Assembly: GCA_012515695.1 (NCBI GenBank)
Contig: JAAYXX010000446.1
Coordinates: 1 to 25,908 of the forward strand
Reading direction: 5' to 3'
Length of the DNA: 25,908 nucleotides
Source of the DNA: Chloroflexota bacterium
Lineage (GTDB): Bacteria > Chloroflexota > Anaerolineae > UBA1429
Under the pieces are notes generated by a model. That model searched no databases and was not told where the DNA came from. It saw nothing but the letters and a program-made list of their open reading frames with translations. The translations under genes and the position numbers were made by a program. This document shows positions 23,047 to 25,908 of this stretch, in pieces. The number at the start of each line of letters is the position of its first letter. The stretch's first letter is position 1.

Positions 23047-23319
23047 CAAAATGGTTCGGCAACAGCCATTGCGATGGGCGGTTAAAACCGCGCCAACCAG
23101 TGCCAAGCCCACCTTCGTGGGCTACAATCGCCCTTCATGCCTCGCTTCCCAGCCGCCGAAGGGCGACTTGCCGCTACCCGGCGGTTGAAACCGCGGCAAC
23201 CTTTGCGAAGCCCACCTCCGTGGGCTGATCTGCAGTCGCCGAAGGGCGACTTGGCAATGGTTGGTGCAGTTTTAACTGCCTATGCCGATGCAAACGTTGG
23301 TGCAGTTTCAACTGCCTAC
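23047..23319. repeat. Compound modular palindromic repeat, copy 6, overlapping the aldolase stop codon
   Basis: End B at 23047 (CAAAATGGTTCGGCAACAGC, hairpin GCGGTT-AA-AACCGC) is followed by GCCCACCTTCGTGGGC, CGCCGAAGGGCG, a second B-type hairpin (GCGGTT-GA-AACCGC near 23183), GCCCACCTCCGTGGGC, a second CGCCGAAGGGCG and two A ends (GCAGTT-TT-AACTGC near 23268, GCAGTT-TC-AACTGC near 23303) ending GCCTAC at 23319. It looks like two units nested or tandemly fused. Confidence 0.85.
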
Positions 23320-24215
23320 GAACTGGCGCCCGCTTTGCCCGCGCTGCCATACAGCCGGATCAGTCGCTTGATCTCGGCTTTGACCATTGCCTTGCCCCAC
23401 CCGAAAACGTCCCGCTCGCTGCGAGACCCTACATAGTCGTGGACGTTGGGAGACGGCGGGAGCGCATCCAGCGCCGAAGCGATCCCCTCCAGGTAAAGCT
23501 GCTTCAGGCGCGTGCCCACGTTAAACTTGCAAACGCCGCGCTCAATCGCCGGACGAATGGCCGCAGCAGGAAACCCCGTCCCCCCATGAATCACCAGGGG
23601 CACCTGCACACGCTGGTAAATGGCTGCCAGCCGATCCAGGTCAATCTGCGCCTCTCCTTCGGTGAGAATGTGCACGTTGCCCACCGAGACAGCCAGCGCA
23701 TCCACGCCGGTGGCCGCCACAAAGCGGGCCGCCTCGTCGGGGTCCGTGGGGCGCGGCGCGGCCTTGTCCGGGTCGCTGGCGTCGGCCAGGTGGCCCAGTT
23801 CGGCCTCCACCGTAGCGCCCAACGCGTGGGCCGCCTCCACCACCCTCCGGGTGGCTGCGATGTTTTCCTCCAGGCTCAACTCGGAGCTATCCAGCATCAC
23901 CGCGTTACAACCGCCCCGCAAGCCGCGCAATATCTGGGGATAGCTCTGCGCCTCGTTGAACAACAGCGCAGTCGGCACACGCGAGCGCTCGGCCAGACAG
24001 CGCCCAAGCGCCGTCATACTTTCCACACCGCCGCCGTCAAGCCAGGCCACGTCAGCAACCGCTCCGCCAAAGCCCAGGATGGCCGGAGCCTCCAACTCCT
24101 CAGCGGCTTCTATCGCCGCTTCCAGCGAATACTGATCCCACGCCTCAAAGTAGCCGACAGCATAGCCGCCGCGCAATGCCCGCTGCAAAATCTGATCCAT
24201 GCCCACAAGGCTCAT
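23316..24215 (-). CDS. Class II ketose-bisphosphate aldolase homologue with altered active site
   Basis: 299 residues, class II (FbaA/GatY-like) barrel. Kept: Glu139 (VEAELGH), His182 (SVGNVHI), His210 (VIHGGTGFP) and the phosphate-binding CKFNVGTRLK. Changed: the strand that normally reads LHLDHG and carries the catalytic Asp and one zinc His is LLFNEAQ here (Asn87, Glu88). Zinc could still bind through two His and Glu88, but the usual Asp is missing, so the reaction may not be the standard retro-aldol; an aldolase-fold lyase or epimerase is possible. The ATG at 24215 follows AGGAGG at 8 bases. The TAG stop (23318-23316) is formed by the end of the palindromic repeat. It diverges from the E1 alpha/beta genes. 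Confidence 0.82.
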   Translation of the reverse strand: MSLVGMDQILQRALRGGYAVGYFEAWDQYSLEAAIEAAEELEAPAILGFGGAVADVAWLDGGGVESMTALGRCLAERSRVPTALLFNEAQSYPQILRGLRGGCNAVMLDSSELSLEENIAATRRVVEAAHALGATVEAELGHLADASDPDKAAPRPTDPDEAARFVAATGVDALAVSVGNVHILTEGEAQIDLDRLAAIYQRVQVPLVIHGGTGFPAAAIRPAIERGVCKFNVGTRLKQLYLEGIASALDALPPSPNVHDYVGSRSERDVFGWGKAMVKAEIKRLIRLYGSAGKAGASS

Positions 24216-24277
24216 TGCGATTCCTCCTGTTCGAGCGCCGCACCATTCCGGGAAGCAGGCGCATTCATAGCCGCGCC

Positions 24278-24306
24278 AGTGTCGCATACCTGCCGGTGCA
24301 TGTCAA
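24278..24306 (-). promoter_or_regulatory. Candidate promoter for the aldolase gene
   Basis: On the minus strand: perfect TTGACA (24301-24306), 17 bases, GACACT (24278-24283). The -10 is weak (3/6), so an activator may be needed. Confidence 0.4.
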
Positions 24307-24353
24307 GGGAGGCTGAAGCATGAGGTGGCGCGCAATCGCCCCTGCTATCCCTC

Positions 24354-24389
24354 TTGACAAGAGCGCCGCCCCATGCTACAAGCATGGGG
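24354..24389 (+). promoter_or_regulatory. E1 alpha promoter with palindromic operator over the -10
   Basis: Perfect TTGACA (24354-24359), 17 bases, TACAAG (24377-24382). The palindrome CCCCATGC-tacaa-GCATGGGG (24369-24389; 8-bp arms) is centred on the -10, so a dimeric repressor bound there would block the promoter; as RNA it would be a hairpin in the leader. The ATG is at 24425. Confidence 0.55.
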
Positions 24390-24424
24390 TTCACCGAATA
24401 CCGATGGGAGGCCAACACACACCA

Positions 24425-25426
24425 ATGACTGACCCCAAACCCTACCCAACCGGCTGCCCGGTTGACAGCTTGAATCCCCAACGCCTGCTCGATATGCTAC
24501 GCACAATGGTGCTGATCCGGCACTTTGAAGAGCGGGTGAACGAGCTATACATGGAGGGACGCATCCCTTCGACGCTACACCTGGCTATCGGCCAGGAAGC
24601 CGTAGCCGCCGGAGTCTGCGCCGCCCTGCGCCCCGACGACTATGTCCTGAGCACCCACCGCCCGCATGGGCACGCCCTGGCCAAAGGGGTCCAGCCCAAG
24701 GCGCTGCTCGCCGAACTCTATGCCAAGGCCACCGGCTGCTGCAAAGCCAAAGGGGGGTCCATGCACGTGGGCGACATGCGCGTGGGTATGATCCCGGCCA
24801 TCGCCATCGTCGGCGCGAACGTCCCCATTGCCGCCGGTACAGCCCTGGCCTGCAAAATGCAGGGGCTTGACCGGGTGAGCGCCTGCTTCTTTGGCGACGG
24901 GGCGGCCAACGAAGGAGCCTGGCACGAGGGCATGAACATCGCAGCCATCTGGCGGCTGCCCGTGGTGTATGTCTGCGAGAACAACCTCTATGCCGCCTCG
25001 ACTCCCTTTAATGTGGCCTTTGCCATCGAGCACGTGGCCGACCGGGCCGCCGCCTACGGGATGCCCGGCGTCGTGGTAGACGGCAACGACGTGCTGGCCG
25101 TCTATGAAGCCGCGTGCGCCGCCGTCCAGCGCGCGCGCCAGGGCGATGGCCCCACCCTGCTCGAGTGCAAGACCTACCGCCTGTGCGGGCATTCGCGTTC
25201 GGACCCGCGCACCTATCGCACCCGTGAGGAAGAAGACTGGTGGCGCGCCAACGAGCCAATCGGACGCTTTCAGCGAGTGCTGTTGCAGCAAGGCGTCTTT
25301 ACACAGGCGCAATTGGACCAGGTGACCGACGAAGTAGACCAAACCATTGAAGAAGCCATCGCCTTTGCCGAATCCAGCCCGGAACCCGAGTTGGCGGATT
25401 TGATGACCGATCTGTTCGAGGAGTAG
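24425..25426 (+). CDS. pdhA: 2-oxo acid/acetoin dehydrogenase E1 component, alpha subunit (TPP-dependent)
   Basis: 333 residues. The TPP motif is intact: GDGAANEGAWHEGMN ... CENN (GDG near residue 160, NN about 27 residues later). The N-terminal MVLIRHFEERVNELY and LHLAIGQEAVAAG, and the loop KGGSMHVGD, are E1-alpha hallmarks; HSRSDPRTYRTREEE is the phosphorylation-loop region. It decarboxylates a 2-oxo acid or acetoin on TPP with the beta subunit, passing the acyl group to E2. Pyruvate (PdhA) and acetoin (AcoA) cannot be told apart here. The start at 24425 is the homology start; the only clear RBS (GGGAGG, 24406-24411) is 13 bases away, rather long. It is followed by the beta gene after 3 bp. 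Confidence 0.88.
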   Translation: MTDPKPYPTGCPVDSLNPQRLLDMLRTMVLIRHFEERVNELYMEGRIPSTLHLAIGQEAVAAGVCAALRPDDYVLSTHRPHGHALAKGVQPKALLAELYAKATGCCKAKGGSMHVGDMRVGMIPAIAIVGANVPIAAGTALACKMQGLDRVSACFFGDGAANEGAWHEGMNIAAIWRLPVVYVCENNLYAASTPFNVAFAIEHVADRAAAYGMPGVVVDGNDVLAVYEAACAAVQRARQGDGPTLLECKTYRLCGHSRSDPRTYRTREEEDWWRANEPIGRFQRVLLQQGVFTQAQLDQVTDEVDQTIEEAIAFAESSPEPELADLMTDLFEE

Positions 25427-25429
25427 ACC

Positions 25430-25908
25430 ATGACCCAGATGAGCATTGCCGAAGCCTTGCGCGAGGCCATCCGCGAAGAAATGCGCCGCGATTCCCGGGT
25501 TTTCTGCATTGGGGAGGACATTGGCATCCCCGGCGGGTTCGGTGGAGCCTTTACCGTTACCCTGGGCCTGACCGACGAGTTTGGCCTGGAGCGCATCCGC
25601 AATACTCCCATCTCTGAAATAGCCATCGCAGGCGTGGCGATTGGCGCGGCGATGGCGGGCATGCGCCCCATTGCCGACGTGCAATATGGCGATTTCCTGT
25701 TCTGCATGATGGACCAACTGGCGAACCAGGCGGCCAAGATGCGCTATATGTCCGGCGGGCAGGTGTCGATCCCGCTGGTCATGCGCGCCCCCGTCGGCGC
25801 CACCTCGCGCGGCGCGCAACATGCCCAAAGCCTGGAAGCCTTTTTCACCCATATCCCCGGCCTGAAGGTGGTCGCCCCGGCCACCGCCTACGACGCCAAG
25901 GGCCTGCT
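25430..25908 (+). CDS. pdhB: 2-oxo acid/acetoin dehydrogenase E1 component, beta subunit, cut by window edge
   Basis: 159 complete codons are visible from the ATG at 25430; the frame is open to the edge. Hallmarks: IAEALREAIREEMRRD, VFCIGEDIG (the TPP-contacting Glu), ISEIAIAGVAIGAAMAGMRPI, and PLVMRAPVGATSRGAQHAQSLEAFFTHIPGLKVVAP. It forms the alpha2beta2 E1 with the preceding gene and is translated from the same message (3-bp gap). A full-length protein would be about 325 residues; the E2 and E3 genes would be expected further right. Confidence 0.9.
   Translation, partial: MTQMSIAEALREAIREEMRRDSRVFCIGEDIGIPGGFGGAFTVTLGLTDEFGLERIRNTPISEIAIAGVAIGAAMAGMRPIADVQYGDFLFCMMDQLANQAAKMRYMSGGQVSIPLVMRAPVGATSRGAQHAQSLEAFFTHIPGLKVVAPATAYDAKGL

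Noticed and set aside
23043..23228. Small frames in the repeats that translate as KPRQPL.../AEGRL...-like peptides
   Set aside because: They recur in all repeat copies in differing frames and arise from the palindromes; no RBS. They are likely to appear as false hypothetical proteins in databases.
24575..25852. Long minus-strand reading frame (425 codons) opposite the E1 genes
   Set aside because: It lies antisense to two clearly recognised TPP-enzyme genes and has no family motif; it is a GC-rich codon-position shadow.

Overview
The window is GC-rich, gene-dense bacterial DNA. Carbohydrate-oxidation genes, threonine/proline-rich lipoprotein linkers (TPTPxPTAT style), propeller and bacterial-PH fusions, and palindrome-rich intergenic repeats together suggest a Chloroflexota bacterium (Anaerolineae-like). 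This is an inference from gene content; there is no rRNA in the window to settle it.

Layout. 1-1.8 kb: a truncated solute-binding lipoprotein (-) diverges from a Gfo/Idh/MocA oxidoreductase (+). 2.1-3.2 kb: a lactonase-type 6-phosphogluconolactonase (+). 3.5-4.5 kb: an AraC/GyrI-like regulator (-) of visibly lower GC, then a tRNA-Asp with its own promoter and terminator. 5-6.3 kb: an FAD-dependent oxidoreductase (+). 6.3-11.2 kb: four minus-strand genes that I read as a complete D-apiose to L-erythrulose route: apsD (dehydrogenase), apnO (oxidoisomerase), oiaC (decarboxylase) and apnL (lactonase). 11.3-12.4 kb: a GT4 glycosyltransferase (-). 12.6-15.2 kb: an unusual cNMP-binding-like / two bacterial-PH / beta-propeller membrane protein (+). 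15.7-19.7 kb: a lipoprotein, sensor histidine kinase and NarL-type regulator operon (+). 20.1-23.0 kb: a minus-strand operon of GH4 alpha-galactosidase-like enzyme and two amidohydrolase-fold proteins, one of which has lost its metal ligands. 23.3-24.2 kb: a class II aldolase homologue with an altered active site (-), divergent from a 2-oxo acid dehydrogenase E1 alpha/beta pair (+) that runs off the right edge.

The strongest unexplained signal is intergenic. A family of modular palindromic repeats occurs at six places, always within about 35 bp of a stop codon and in both orientations; in one case it supplies the stop codon. Its end hairpins exist in three versions related by paired (compensatory) changes. 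Two copies (1862-2063 and 19757-19959) are packaged inside a ~202-bp element with 17-bp terminal inverted repeats. One of these has an exact 8-bp flanking duplication, which makes it a MITE-like mobile element.

Together the genes describe a saprophyte that oxidises plant-derived sugars (apiose, galactosides, sugar lactones) and feeds the products to central metabolism, under local regulators.
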